From Zygnema cylindricum (Eukaryota > Streptophyta > Zygnematophyceae > Zygnematales > Zygnemataceae): a DNA stretch of 64,000 bases. The notes below the pieces were generated by a model. The model was not told the origin of the DNA and made no database searches. It saw only the letters and a list, made by a program, of their open reading frames with translations. Both the position numbers and the translations under genes were made by a program. The DNA is taken from assembly GCA_037447655.1 (NCBI GenBank), contig JBBHKE010001289.1:127233-191232 (forward strand). The letters are read 5' to 3'. Positions 26,274-37,449 of the stretch are shown here, piece after piece. The number at the start of each line of letters is the position of its first letter. The stretch's first letter is position 1.

Positions 26274-26340
26274 TGTTAACAGTACTGTTTAAGAGAGTGA
26301 ACTACAATCTTCATGTTAACAGTACTGTTTAAGGGAGTGA
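26274..26340. repeat. two 27-bp repeats carrying the palindrome AACAGTACTGTT
   Basis: TGTTAACAGTACTGTTTAAG then RGAGTGA occurs at 26274-26300 and 26314-26340 with one mismatch, 40 bp apart. Each contains the perfect 12-bp palindrome AACAGTACTGTT. Confidence 0.85.
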
Positions 26341-28325
26341 GCCAAACCTGCCGTGTCTCCTAATTGGCATTTTACATTATAATGTCGCATCAATACTAAT
26401 AAATTTTTATCGCTAGCAACCATGGACAGCGCAATTGCATTTCCATCTACGAGGTTTGCGAGCATGGTTGAGTATTAAAATCTCCTCTTACAAATTTTTG
26501 CGCACATGTACTTAAGTCATACCCGCCGTACAGGACGTGACCCTTGAGGTGCCAAATATGACAATTGGTCTAGCAACATTTCATGACACCACCGACAATT
26601 CACATTAATGTTTCCCACAGTAGGGGTGTTTACATCGTCATCCAGTAAGGAATGATTGCACAGCATTTACACAAAGTTTATAGAATGCTAACAGATGTTA
26701 CCCTATTTTTTCCCCAATTTACACCAATTATCATGTAGCGTTATGTAATTTATCCCTTACTTAACCGCAGGTGTGAATACACAATTAAAATTCATTGTGG
26801 AATAGATTGGCAAATTGGAGCTTTATCAAGCCGGAATGTTGTACATTGAATTGTTCGAGTTGTGCGCGGAATAGTTCAGCCGTTATTAGGTGTCGAGTAT
26901 ATATTTGTTGTACAGTCGGTCATAATCGTTGTTAGTCCAGTCCTAGTATTTGACCCCCGACTCTCCCTCCTTGCCCGAGAAAAGGACCTGGTGTCCCCTG
27001 TTGCTCCACTGGAGACTTTTCCCGCCTAAAACAGGAGGAGAGTTAGGTCCAAAACGTCTTCCATCAATCTTTGTCTTTTTTTTGGTATTAGGCTCGTTCC
27101 CCCAATTTGAGGGGCGTGTTCATCAGATTACTACGCCATTGAGGTCTTCCGAAGAGGACGACCCTCCCTCCCTCTCCGAGGCCTTTCTTTGCTCATGATC
27201 TCCCCTCTACAATGTCCCCGATAGATTTAAGACCTCCCTCTGACTCTGCTCTACATCAGGCTCCTCAACTTCCTCCGTGATGCCCTCGGTCTTGCCCTCT
27301 ATAGGTATTTTAAGAACCTCTGTCAAGCCCTACGGCAAAGAGGGGAATATCGCAACATCGGCAGAGTGGGCAAAGGGGAAGCGAATCAGAACGCCGAGCG
27401 TGTAAGGGGAACTGACAGTTCGAAGGGAGACCGGCCACAAAAGAAAGAATTGACATCGAACACAAAATTTGAAACGGAGGAAATGTGCAAATCGAAATAA
27501 AGGAGTAAAGCGGCAAGAGCGACACTGGCAGCGGACCGATCAGTATTGGAGATTTGGGACGAACACATCCCCATGGATTTTGAGACATTCTCTTGAATCC
27601 CCAGGGAATACAGGACTGTATGGATATGGACTCTGCAGGGCCTAGGATTAGACGACCCTTACAGGGGGGATGGATGTGTAGAATACCAAGAATTACTGAC
27701 GACAAAGAGGTCGTGGAAGTTGCAAGAACACTCGGTGGGGCTCGAAACTCACGACAGAACAAGACAAAGTCCAACGACCGAATGGGACTCTGAGGCACTA
27801 CAAACAGGAAGATCACAGGGCGACCTTCCCAATGTCATCCTTCCCTGTACATATATAAGGGGATGCCTTAGGAAGGTTACCATCTGACTCCCACAAGTTC
27901 AAAGTGATGCATGCATGTAGGACTTGTCCAGATGTTATAACTGGCCCATATCCTAAGGTAGGGAATGCTTGGTAGGGGATCTAGCGTCAGGTCTTTCCAC
28001 AGGCTATTAACTTTTCCTTTACCTCTCCATCTCTGCGCCAAGGATTTAACAGCCTGTGCGACAATCCGGGAGATGATAAAAGTTAACTCCTTAAAATGAA
28101 AAACGAAGCTCGAACTCGTTAAAACTGGAAAACTATGTTTTCCAAAACACTAAGTCCAAACTCGTGAAAACTGATAAACTAAGTTCAGACTTGTTAGATC
28201 TGAAAAACAAAGGGAGACATTACACTAACAACTAAAGAATACAACCAAAATCAGCTAGCGAATAAAATGCTCCAGAAGATTTATTGTATAATGGACAAAT
28301 ATTTGGCATCACAGCAATTACCGTC
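26341..28325. other. intergenic DNA, possible retroelement relic, no supported gene
   Basis: Overlapping frames at 26950-27198 (+) and 27310-27816 (-) have no recognisable domain. TATATAAGG at about 27848 and neighbouring GC-rich sequence could be a promoter of a degraded element. At 28090-28210 degenerate AACTCGTTAAAACTG-type words repeat. Confidence 0.35.
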
Positions 28326-31300
28326 TCAACAAGAAGTTACATTTCCGGGCGACTGTCTTCCATATTGAATCACAATGGGTCTCCCTTTGAGCTTATAACC
28401 ATTTACTAGCAAAAGGGCTTTTTCGGCGATAGCGATACCTGCATAGACCCGTAGGAATAAACAAAAACTGCAAATTGGTATAAGAAACGACAATGGGAAA
28501 AGGAAATGGAAAACCATTTGAGGACAAGGGTGAAATGAAAGGCAAACAAAAACAGCAAATTTTAACCCTTTACCACATACTGAAAAAGGGACACAAAATA
28601 AAAACAGACACATGGGAGCACAAAGAAGCTGATTTTTAGCTTAGAAATTGACTGAATTCTCTTGCATTTCAAGGCAAATAACGTTAAATTTGTTTAGTTC
28701 GAAACAACAACTGGTTTTCAAAGCACTTTGGCGAACTGGAATTGTTAACACAAACAAAAACTTGACAACGGAAACCCAGTTCGTGGTTGTCAACACCATA
28801 AAATGACTTTATCCACACTAACTACGGTTAGTGTACAAATGGATGCCTTTTACAGAAAAACTCAACACAAAAACATTGCAGCAAACTTATGATTAATAAC
28901 GTATATCATGAAATATACTTAAATGAAATACAAAATTTGGAGCACTAAAAAGTGAATAACTGCAACAGATTTACTCTCAATTCATACCAATCGAATCAAT
29001 TTTAACACAGAGAGGTGTGCTTGAAAAAAAGAGGCTTTCCTTCTCCGCCCAATCAAGGCCATTTGATCCTAAGTAGTAGGGTTAAAAAGCTCACTTGGAA
29101 AGGTGATAAAAGCTTGTCCTTTCATCCTCCCATGTTGCATAAGCCGGTAAATCAGAGGAGGTTGATCTTGTTCTTGGAATCTCTGAAAAAGCACTACTAA
29201 GTCATTTTTTGTGACATCCGGTCCTATGTTTTTCAAGAACAAAATCTGAACTCCACCCACTTCGCACCGTTAGAATACACACCTTCAGATAAGGTGCTTA
29301 AGATAAGAAACTACACTTCTAGAAGTTCAATTGCCTACAACAACACTTCTTAACCATCGGCATGCTGTAAAAGAGAGGGAGTTGGAGAAATGGAGCCGAT
29401 ACACGTGAAAGCGAAGGTGGGCAGAAGAGAACCAAAAAAAGCAAATTACAATAATAGGCATTTGTCTCAGTTCGCGGGTCCAACGCTTTTATTTTATTAT
29501 TGAAGCACTGTCAGTGCTCCAGTAAAACCATTGGAAACTAAGAAAAGCGGAAGTGAAGCTAAGATAGAAAGAGATAAAGGGACAGACAAGGAGTGAAAGA
29601 GGGAAAGACAGGCAGAGAGAGAGCAAAAGAGAGAGAGAGGGAGAGAGGGGATGGGGAGGGGAAGGGACAGTGGGGGGGGAGAGAGAGAGACAGAGTGGGT
29701 GCCTGTTAGACAATGATAGAGAGGCAGAGATAGACGCGGGCAAAAAGAGAGGTCGAGAATGCCAAGCTTTAGACTCAAAAAGTAAAATATTACCTTCGAA
29801 GGATGACCCTTTTCGTAGTTGCAGAATTTAGGAAAACTTCGAAGCTCCTCTAAGGAAAGTCGGTTAGCTTGAATTTCATCGTCTGAGATGTTTAACATTA
29901 CAGGTGTTTCATCAACAGTGCCTTTCAAATCATCGGTTTCCGCAGAAATATCTTTTTCAACAAGTGATTTCTCGTGGTCTTTTTGTTCCTCGTTTCCCTC
30001 GTCTGCCCTGTGTTCTTTAAGAAAAGTAGCCATGTCCAATATTGGAGGAGCAAATTCGGAAAAGACATCAGTGATTTTTCTTTCAACCGGACCTTCAGCA
30101 ATGTTCCTAATAGAGTCCTGAGCGAGAAAAGAGAGAGAAAAGATAAACGAATAGTTAAAGTTTTCACAAGTGTGTCTTCAATTGAAGAGGATTCGATGTT
30201 GTGAACAGAGAGTTGAATCTAAGTTCACTCCCAAAGAAAATCAACTTTTCATCCAAAACTTTTTCATTACTTTCCAACAAATGGTATGAATCAACCAAAA
30301 AAAGCCTCCTGCTCCCTCTTCCTTATCGAGCTCTTTTACTCTCCCTCGTCCTCCCTCTCCTTTTCCCCCATTTCCTCGATGACTGCCAGCTTGCACCTCC
30401 ATATCACCCAAAATTCCTTCTACCTCTTCACAGTCCGGCTTTTCCACTTTCTCTTCCCCCTCCTTCCCCTCCCCTCTCCCCGCTCCCGCTCTCTCTCATT
30501 TCTTCTCTCCTTGTACCTCAGAAAGAGAAATGTTCCTCCCTCAATTCACTCACAGTAAAACTGAAAGGCTAAAAACTTTGCGATATTTGTATGTAAGAGT
30601 TTCCCTGGAAGACTAGAGGTAAAACCCCAATTGCCCTAAGATCTCTCGTTAAATCTCATAAGAACCATAAACTACAGGTCCATAACCACCGAAAAAAACT
30701 ATTATTCAGCTTAACTAGTTCACCATAGAAAAAAAAACTTACCAAAGGTGTGACACCTTTTAGTGTCAGTGTGTTGTCTACTTCTAAAGGTCTTCTCCCT
30801 CCACTACCTGCAAGCCACACAATGGCCTCCATGAACTGCAAAGTAAGTGAGAACAGGAAGAAATGCTCAAAAAAAAAAGAATCAAAACCGATTTTAATCC
30901 CATTGTCAGCTGGGATGAGTCTCTTTCTCTCTCCCTTTTTCTCTGTGAAAGTAATCAAGGAATATTTTGAGAAGGAAGGAAATAAAAAAAAACGATCATT
31001 GGGAAGGAACCACGGGAGGTACCTGCAAAAGACAAATGTGCGATTCCTTGAAGAGGTTTTCCTCTGCCTTGAAGGAGAGAAGCTTCCAGCTGCAAAGCAT
31101 GCCTTCCAGGAGGAGGAATAAGGGTGTTTGGTTCTAAATGCTCTGATTTTCCTGAAGTACTCGTTCTATTGTCCATCTGAGATCTTTCGAGGAATTGTAT
31201 TCATGCTCATGATTTTTTTAAGAGGGGAAGGAGGGAGGGAGGGGTGGAAGGGAAGGGGAGAGGAAGGAAGAGGTGGAGAAATGAGGGAGGAAGAAGCAAG

Positions 31301-32752
31301 TTGGGTTTTGAGGGAATGGAGAATTGTATTTGGGATAGGAGCCATATCTTTAAAATGACTCCTTCTGCAAAATAATGAATAGAGTTGGAATGAAGGTCTT
31401 TTGCTGAGTCATAATAATGAGCCCAGATGCCTTGAGGAAAATTTATGTTTCTCAACAAACATTTACAAGAATCAATGCATTTAAATTCAGTCAGCGGCAT
31501 CCTCGATGTACAGACACACTAATTATACAATCATTCGAGAAAATAAAAAGAATCACACCAAGTTCATCAGAGAAGTTCAACTTGACACAATATTTCATTT
31601 CACCCACAATACACCAAATGCATTTTTTTTTACTCAATATTTGTCAGGTCAACTCTTCACACTTACAGAATCTATATGCAAAGATTTCTCGTCTCCATGT
31701 TTCCTTTTGACTCCTTGTGTTGATCCAGCGGCCTGAGATTTCAAACTGCTGCAAGCTAATTCACGAAAGCCGTTTGTCAAAAATTGAAAGCAGACATTTT
31801 CCAGACTAATTCTGGTAACCCGCAGAAACCAATGCAACACATTCTGAGGGAGAGGGAAAAATTGAGTCAACAGTCAATAAAAGAGCCGGACCCTCTTGAA
31901 CGCAATGTAATCTACGAGCCTGCATGTTTTCCATCAAATACGACTTAGATCGACCAAAATCTAAAACATAGTCCTGAAAATCAAACTTCGGGACAATGCC
32001 CCTGGAAAAGAGGTCCACCAACAAATGGTTAATAGCCGCAATAAACTCTTGACGGTCTACTGACCGAACCTCCCTTCTTTGGATAGTGAACTATTGCGTC
32101 TTTTACCCGAACCCTACAACTTCTAGCAATAAAGATATCAAGTATTTATTTTTCCTCTCAAAACCGTCCCCAAAATATTTTTCACTGACCTGTATCGTGA
32201 ATTGGTTACTACACCAAAATTTAAAGTGTAGTATTGACTGCCAAATTTGTCCATGCGCGGATGACTCACCTGCTTCCACCTTTTGAAATGGCTTTTTCTT
32301 CTGCTTCTCGACGAGCCCCGTACTCTCGAAATTGGGCTAAACTTAAAACTCCGGAAGAGCCAAAACCAACTTCTTGTAATCTGGTCTCTGATTGAGTGAA
32401 GTCAACCTGTTCAGGCCTGTCAAGCAACTCCCTTCCTTTGGTAAGAAGAAGATGTCTACCTTAAATAGGGGATGGTTGATACTGAGCTTACTTTATACTA
32501 ATCCATTTGTCGAAAGTGACTGTTGTAGCTTGTCGCTTGGATGTAAGCTGATGCTTACCTTTCTAAAGATGTAGAAAGCTGCTTATCCAGCAGCTCCTTT
32601 AGTTTGGATTCAGCTTGTTGCAGAAGAGTTTCTTCAGTAACTTGGTTCCCATGTCGAACACCCGTGCAAATAACAGACTTGCTTTTATATCGCTGAGGGT
32701 TACCTCTTTCCAAGGGTGGCTCTCCATACTGCTCTCTAAAAGTTTCTTCCAT
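28326..32752 (-). CDS. RBM41: RBM41-like RNA-binding protein with C-terminal RRM
   Basis: Exons I can phase: 32752-32559, 32416-32270, one or more unresolved exons within 32080-31844 (a frame reading RREVRSVDRQEFIAAINHLL is likely coding), 31843-31667, about 31175-31023, 30807-30743, 30117-29794, 29245-29095, 28438-28326. The C-terminus is an RRM: RNP2-like ILFLKNI, RNP1-like MKGQAFITF, then ALLLVNGYKLKGRPIVIQYGR. Just before it is DEIQANRLSLEELRSFPKF. The N-terminus has SKLKELLDKQLSTSLE and LSLAQFREY. The order matches animal RBM41, which has one C-terminal RRM related to that of the U11/U12-65K protein (RNPC3) and is linked to the U12-dependent spliceosome. The lack of an N-terminal RRM argues against 65K itself. 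Role in minor splicing is inferred. Confidence 0.8.
29585..29700. repeat. GA-rich tract in an intron of the RBM41-like gene
   Basis: GAGAGA, GGGGAGAG and similar purine words between exons 29095-29245 and 29794-30117. It produces spurious Ser/Leu/Pro-rich frames on the minus strand. Confidence 0.8.
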
Positions 32753-33536
32753 CTTTTAGGAATTATGTAACCTAGTCAGCTTGTTTGCTGGTAATAATGT
32801 CCTTAAACCTATTTTATATCTGGACCTAGTATTTTGGGAGGAGGTGCAAAAAATAAAAACAATAGAAAGGCATGGTGGATCCTAATTGCTAGGTAGACAT
32901 AGGAACTTCTTCTAGTATTTGTACCACATTTTTAATTATAAACTCAAGAACATTTTTGATAAATTTAAACAACTATAACGCTACTGTTTAGTGTCAAGAT
33001 ATTTCGACAATGTTTCTGAAATTGATATACAGGGAATTGGCACCGAGGGAAAATGATGTTAGAAGAGACGTTTCTCATTGTTTTATTTCATCAAATGTCA
33101 AAATTTGTTTCCGGAAGTAGAACTTAGTTGACAATTGGTGGCATCAAGAGGTAAGCCCGTTTCATTCACCTTCGATGGAAAATGACTTTTTGGTTTGGCA
33201 ACTTGTTTTTGTTTTTTAATTTTACAAGGATGTTACGAAAAATTTCATATCCTAGCATATTGCATTGAATTAAATTTGCTTCGACGTACAATATGTATAT
33301 AGTTTTCGGTATTGTATGTGACACAACGTCAATGAGAAGATTTTATTTCCAAAAACGCGATGGTAAGACCATCAAAGAGCAAAACATGATCGTCACTAAA
33401 AAGAATCGATGACAACAAATGTAAAAGACCAAAATCCTAAAGGACTAAAAGCGCAACAAAGGTTGTTTAAAAGCCTAAAAAAACTGGCTTCAATGGACGC
33501 AATACGTCATACTATTTTACGATAGGTCTAGGTAAG
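32753..33536. other. 5' flank of the RBM41-like gene, no other gene seen
   Basis: AT-rich, with no open frame of note. It contains the presumed promoter and 5' UTR, but no clear TATA box is recognisable. Confidence 0.45.
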
Positions 33537-33558
33537 TACACCGTGTATTGCTAATTAA

Positions 33559-34822
33559 GGGTACGTCCCCATGTATTAAAGTATCTACTTTTCTCTGTCT
33601 TTTTGCCCTAAACTTCAGGGAACTTTGACAAAACTTTAGCCGTACGATAAAATCATTTTTACCAAAGTAGAGTGAACGTCAATTCATACTTTGGATGTAC
33701 GGCGTGATTGTCGTCATGTGAACGCATTTTGGCGTTTTCCCCTTTTCGACCCCCGGGCAAGAGAATCCAGCCCAAAAAAAAACTTCATCCAAAATCACCT
33801 CGAGGGGGTGATTTTAGTTCTAAGTACCGCCCAAATAGCGAATGAAAAATGACCCACGCACGCGCCACAAGAGTGGGAAAATTTTAGGACGCGAGAGAGT
33901 CCTCGCTATTTTTCTCCGTGCCTGTCACGCGCATGTACGGAAAGAAATTTGCAGGGGTCTCGGACCTCCACTTTCATTCATGGGGTCCTTTGCAAAATTT
34001 TGCGCTGTCGTCGCCTCTCCCCTCTCACTCTCACACCATCGCTTTTATCTCACACTTTTTATGAATGAGACACGACAACATTGGAATAAAATGAAAGATA
34101 TTTTAAATATATTATTTTTAAAAAAAATTAGGTTTTTTTTTAATGGCAAATCGAGTGAAAAAAGTAGAAAAAACGAAATCGAGAAACCATGGCGGAAAGT
34201 TCTTGAATCCGTGACGTCGACGTTGTCACAAGTGATCGTGACGTCATAATGTCACCAAACCCTAAACATCTACAATTCATAGTTCAAAAGTAGGTGAAAA
34301 TAGGCCCGTACAATATGCCTATTGTATGCAAAACATATAATATGACCTTAAGACCCATATTGTATTCGTACCTACTTGGACCAATTAAAACATTCGGACC
34401 AAAAATTAGACCAATTAAAGTATTCGGACCAAAAAAAATTATTTACACCGTCAGATTCAGACGATCAGACGGTCGCTGATCAAAGTAGCGATCTAAGAAG
34501 ATCACATGAAAAGCCCATAACACAACTTACAATAAAGGCGCCGAACAAAGGCCTACCATAAGAACGCCTACTTTTGAACTATGCTACAATTTCACAAAAA
34601 TCTAAACGTCTACAACCATCGCTGTTTTTGTAGGCGCCAATAATCGTCGGAAGTTTCGTATTCGGCTTCAATCGTCACAAGTTGTACCAACGTCTACAAC
34701 CGTCACATTTCAAAGTTCCAATTTCATTTTCGCACATAGGGACGCTCTTCAAAGTAGTACGGAGAATTTTCACTAGAGTCCAAAATACTTTATCAATGTA
34801 CTGATTACATGGGGACGTACCC
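33559..34822. mobile_element. PIF/Harbinger-like non-autonomous DNA transposon inside the outer element
   Basis: Perfect 17-bp terminal inverted repeats GGGTACGTCCCCATGTA (33559-33575 and 34806-34822) are flanked by a 3-bp direct duplication TAA (33556-33558 and 34823-34825). TWA target duplications and G-rich termini are typical of PIF/Harbinger elements. The 1,264-bp interior has a 135-aa open frame without transposase motifs, so it appears non-autonomous. Confidence 0.75.
34278..34583. mobile_element. 306-bp hAT-like MITE inside the PIF-like element
   Basis: Inverted repeats CATAGTTCAAAAGTAGG (34278-34294) and its complement (34567-34583) are flanked by a perfect 8-bp duplication CTACAATT (34270-34277 and 34584-34591). 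Eight-base duplications are characteristic of hAT transposons. A related longer copy lies at 24.3-25.15 kb in the opposite orientation. Confidence 0.8.
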
Positions 34823-35841
34823 TAATGTTAATATTTTTTTCGTTTGTTAAATAAACTTTTCTCCGTACACACATGTTGAATTGTGGATTTGACGGTTGCG
34901 ATTGAAAGGTAAGATTCTCAACTTCGGATTGGCGGTCTCAAATTGAAAATCGAACAAGTGTGCAAGGTGAAAAGAAGTTTAGGAGGGTACTTTCGCATGT
35001 AACCGAAATTTAGTCTTGTTTCTTTGTTTTTTAGCGAAGATTCTCCGTACAACTTTCAGAGCATTCGGATGCAAACATGAATAACTTGTTACTTAAAAAA
35101 GTGACGTAGGTAGACGTGTACGAAACAATGTGACAGATGAAGTGGTACACAAAACGAGGCGAAACTTCCACTCAGATTCAATTTGAGGCGTCTCTCCGCA
35201 CGCTATACAAATTTTGTGACTTCATAATGTCCGTACGCCACATTGTCGACCTGTCGAAACCCTAAAATACCTTTCGCTGTCGCACAAAATTGCAATTTTT
35301 TTTTTCTTTTTTCGTCTTGCCGACAAGTGCCCGATGTTTTTCCTACGCCGTATGCGTGAAGAAACGTGTGTTTGAGAGAGACGACCCCTATACGAAAATC
35401 AGCGCACGGAAAACAGTACGCACAGGCTAGAAACGTGCAATGGGTTTTTTTTTTGGTGCTACGGGCACAAAAATTGTCAAAAACTTCCAACACGTGCAAC
35501 AACAAATGTCTATTCGCTAACATCATGGAACTTTATTTAAAATCACCATGGAGGTGATTTTATTTAAAGTTTGAAGATAAGCTAAAAGAACGCGAAAAAG
35601 GCTCGAAATTTGTTAGACGACAGACTGCATCGCGCTAGACAACAAACTCCAGTATATGTAAAGTTTAAAGGTAACGCAACTTGTACGACCGTAATTTCAA
35701 TTTTATAGTACGACTGCGGATTTTCTCGTTTTTTTTCTAAGTTATGGAGGAAAACGACAGAAAATAACTGTAACTTTAGCACATGCGACAGTACCCTAAG
35801 TGGCGAAAATATTATTAACACTAATAGCGGTACACGGTGTA

Positions 35842-36178
35842 CTATACAGTATTTGTACAGGCAACTTCAGGCCCTGGCTGAGTAAACAATAAGCGACAAA
35901 CGGTAGGCACGTGTGGGTTGGCGGCCAAAAAAAAAGAGCGATGAAAAATGCATCGTGAGGTACTGTAGCCCGTGATTGACATCTTGTATGAGTGATTCGA
36001 GACATCCACATATAATCCGACGGCTACAAGTGAATGTACTTTGGATGCATACTTTTTAAGCTGATGCATATCGTCGTGTGTCGAGTTTGATACAAAAAGG
36101 ACTCTCTATTGCAAATTATGGGGGTTGTCAAAACCCGGTGTGGCGTATGGAGAAATTGGACTCGAAGCAATTCACTAT
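35842..36178. other. intergenic DNA, no gene seen
   Basis: Short stretch between the nested DNA elements and the plus-strand copia element. Short overlapping frames only. Confidence 0.5.
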
Positions 36179-36768
36179 TGTTAAGATAGCAATGTGGGAT
36201 TTTGTCAGTGTTTGTTCATTTTTAGTGTGGGTTGTTTTGTCGCGCGTCACGTCGCGCATTATTGTTTCGTTTCCTTAGTACTTTTAGTTTTGTTTGATTT
36301 ATTGTTAACGGTTTGGTCTATTTCGTTTGTACGAGACTTCTAGTACTTTCGGTTCTTGTGTAGTACGTATAGCAGTTTTGTTTCGTGAAGATTATATTGT
36401 ACTTTGAGTAATGTACTTCTAGATGTTTCGTTTCGCGTAGTTTCATTTTTGCGTCGTACTCTATTTTGCGTCCATGTACATGTGACGCTTCTAGAATTAG
36501 ATTTCTGGATGTAATCTAGCGACTAAGTTAAAATGTCTGCCTGTGAGGGAATTAGTTACAACTAAGGAGAAAATAAGGAGAATTATTGTATAATTAATCT
36601 ATGAGAATTAATGTGAATTTCTCTTTAGAATTGTGTAATGTCTCTATCTATATTCATGAGAATTTAATGTATGTGAGCTGGTTGATAATTGATTTAAGTT
36701 AAATTCGCTTCCGCATTGTGTAATTTGTCATTTTTCCTGCGCATTCCGATTGAGTCTCGATCCTTTCA
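36179..36768 (+). repeat. 5' LTR of the plus-strand copia element (590 bp)
   Basis: Differs from the 3' LTR by substitutions and several indels, including about 9 bp extra in the GCGTAGTTTCATTTTTGCGTCG segment. That makes this an older insertion than the minus-strand element. Confidence 0.95.
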
Positions 36769-36818
36769 ATTGGTACAGAGCAAGGTTAGCTCCACATTGA
36801 GGATCTAGTGAGTAAGGT

Positions 36819-37449
36819 ATGGGAGGGAAGAAAAAGAAGAACACACCCTCTCCATCCGGACCGAGGATGCCTATGGGGACCTCGGGAACTCCGCCAACCC
36901 CCGAGCCATCTCTTCCGGGTCCGAGCGAACGAGAATTCAGTTTCGGTGAACGAATTACGCCAAAGTCCGAGGAGTCATTGCCAGCTAAACCCTTCGGATT
37001 AGATCAACCTAAAGAAAAGGAAAGTTATGGCATTCGGTTAGATAGAGACACTTATAAAGATTGGCACAAATTTATAAAGGAAAAGGATTAAAAGGTGAAG
37101 AAGGAAAATGTTTCGGTGAAGGAGGAATCCGAGGGCAGCTCTAGCTCTAGTTCTAGTAGCAGCTGAGATAATTCGGATGATGATGAAAAATATAAGAAAA
37201 AGAAAAAGAAAAAATAAAAATAAAAAGATAGAATAGGATTTTGATTAAGAAGAAGATTTTTGAATGGGAGGCAAGCCGGTTATCTTTGACGGGTCGAACT
37301 ACGCTATTTGGAAGAAGAACATGAGAGCGTCTCATCTTGAAGAAGTTATGGAAGATCGTCAACGGCAAGGAGAAAATGCCAAAAGATCCTAAGGCGCGAA
37401 ATTTCTGGAGATTGAAAGATATGGCGACCATGAATGGGTTGATTCAAAG
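36819..37449 (+). pseudogene. copia gag start, heavily broken
   Basis: A frame starting MGGKKKKNTPSPSG runs to a stop at 37091. The following DNA still reads as acidic, serine- and lysine-rich Gag sequence but has several stops and a frame change before the open frame beginning at 37450. Confidence 0.8.

Larger units (their letters stand above)
33537..35841. mobile_element. outer DNA element of a nested stack (TACACCG family)
   Basis: The left end TACACCGTGTATTGCTAAT (33537-33555), continued after the inner insertion as TAATGTTAATATTTTTTTCG (34823-34842), aligns with the reverse complement of the right end (TACACCGTGTACCGCTATTA then GTGTTAATAATATTTTCG, 35841 back to about 35804). Internal words such as CTCCGTACACACATGTTG and CAAGTGTGCAAGG resemble the MITE at 42825-43016. 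No transposase was found. A target duplication is not evident. Confidence 0.6.

Noticed and set aside
27310-27816. 168-aa minus-strand open frame
   Set aside because: No recognisable domain, overlaps plus-strand frames, and no splice context. Possibly a retroelement relic but unsupported.
29489-29743. Ser/Leu/Pro-rich minus-strand frame in the RBM41-like gene
   Set aside because: Encoded by the GA/CT tract of an intron. The flanking exons join in phase without it.
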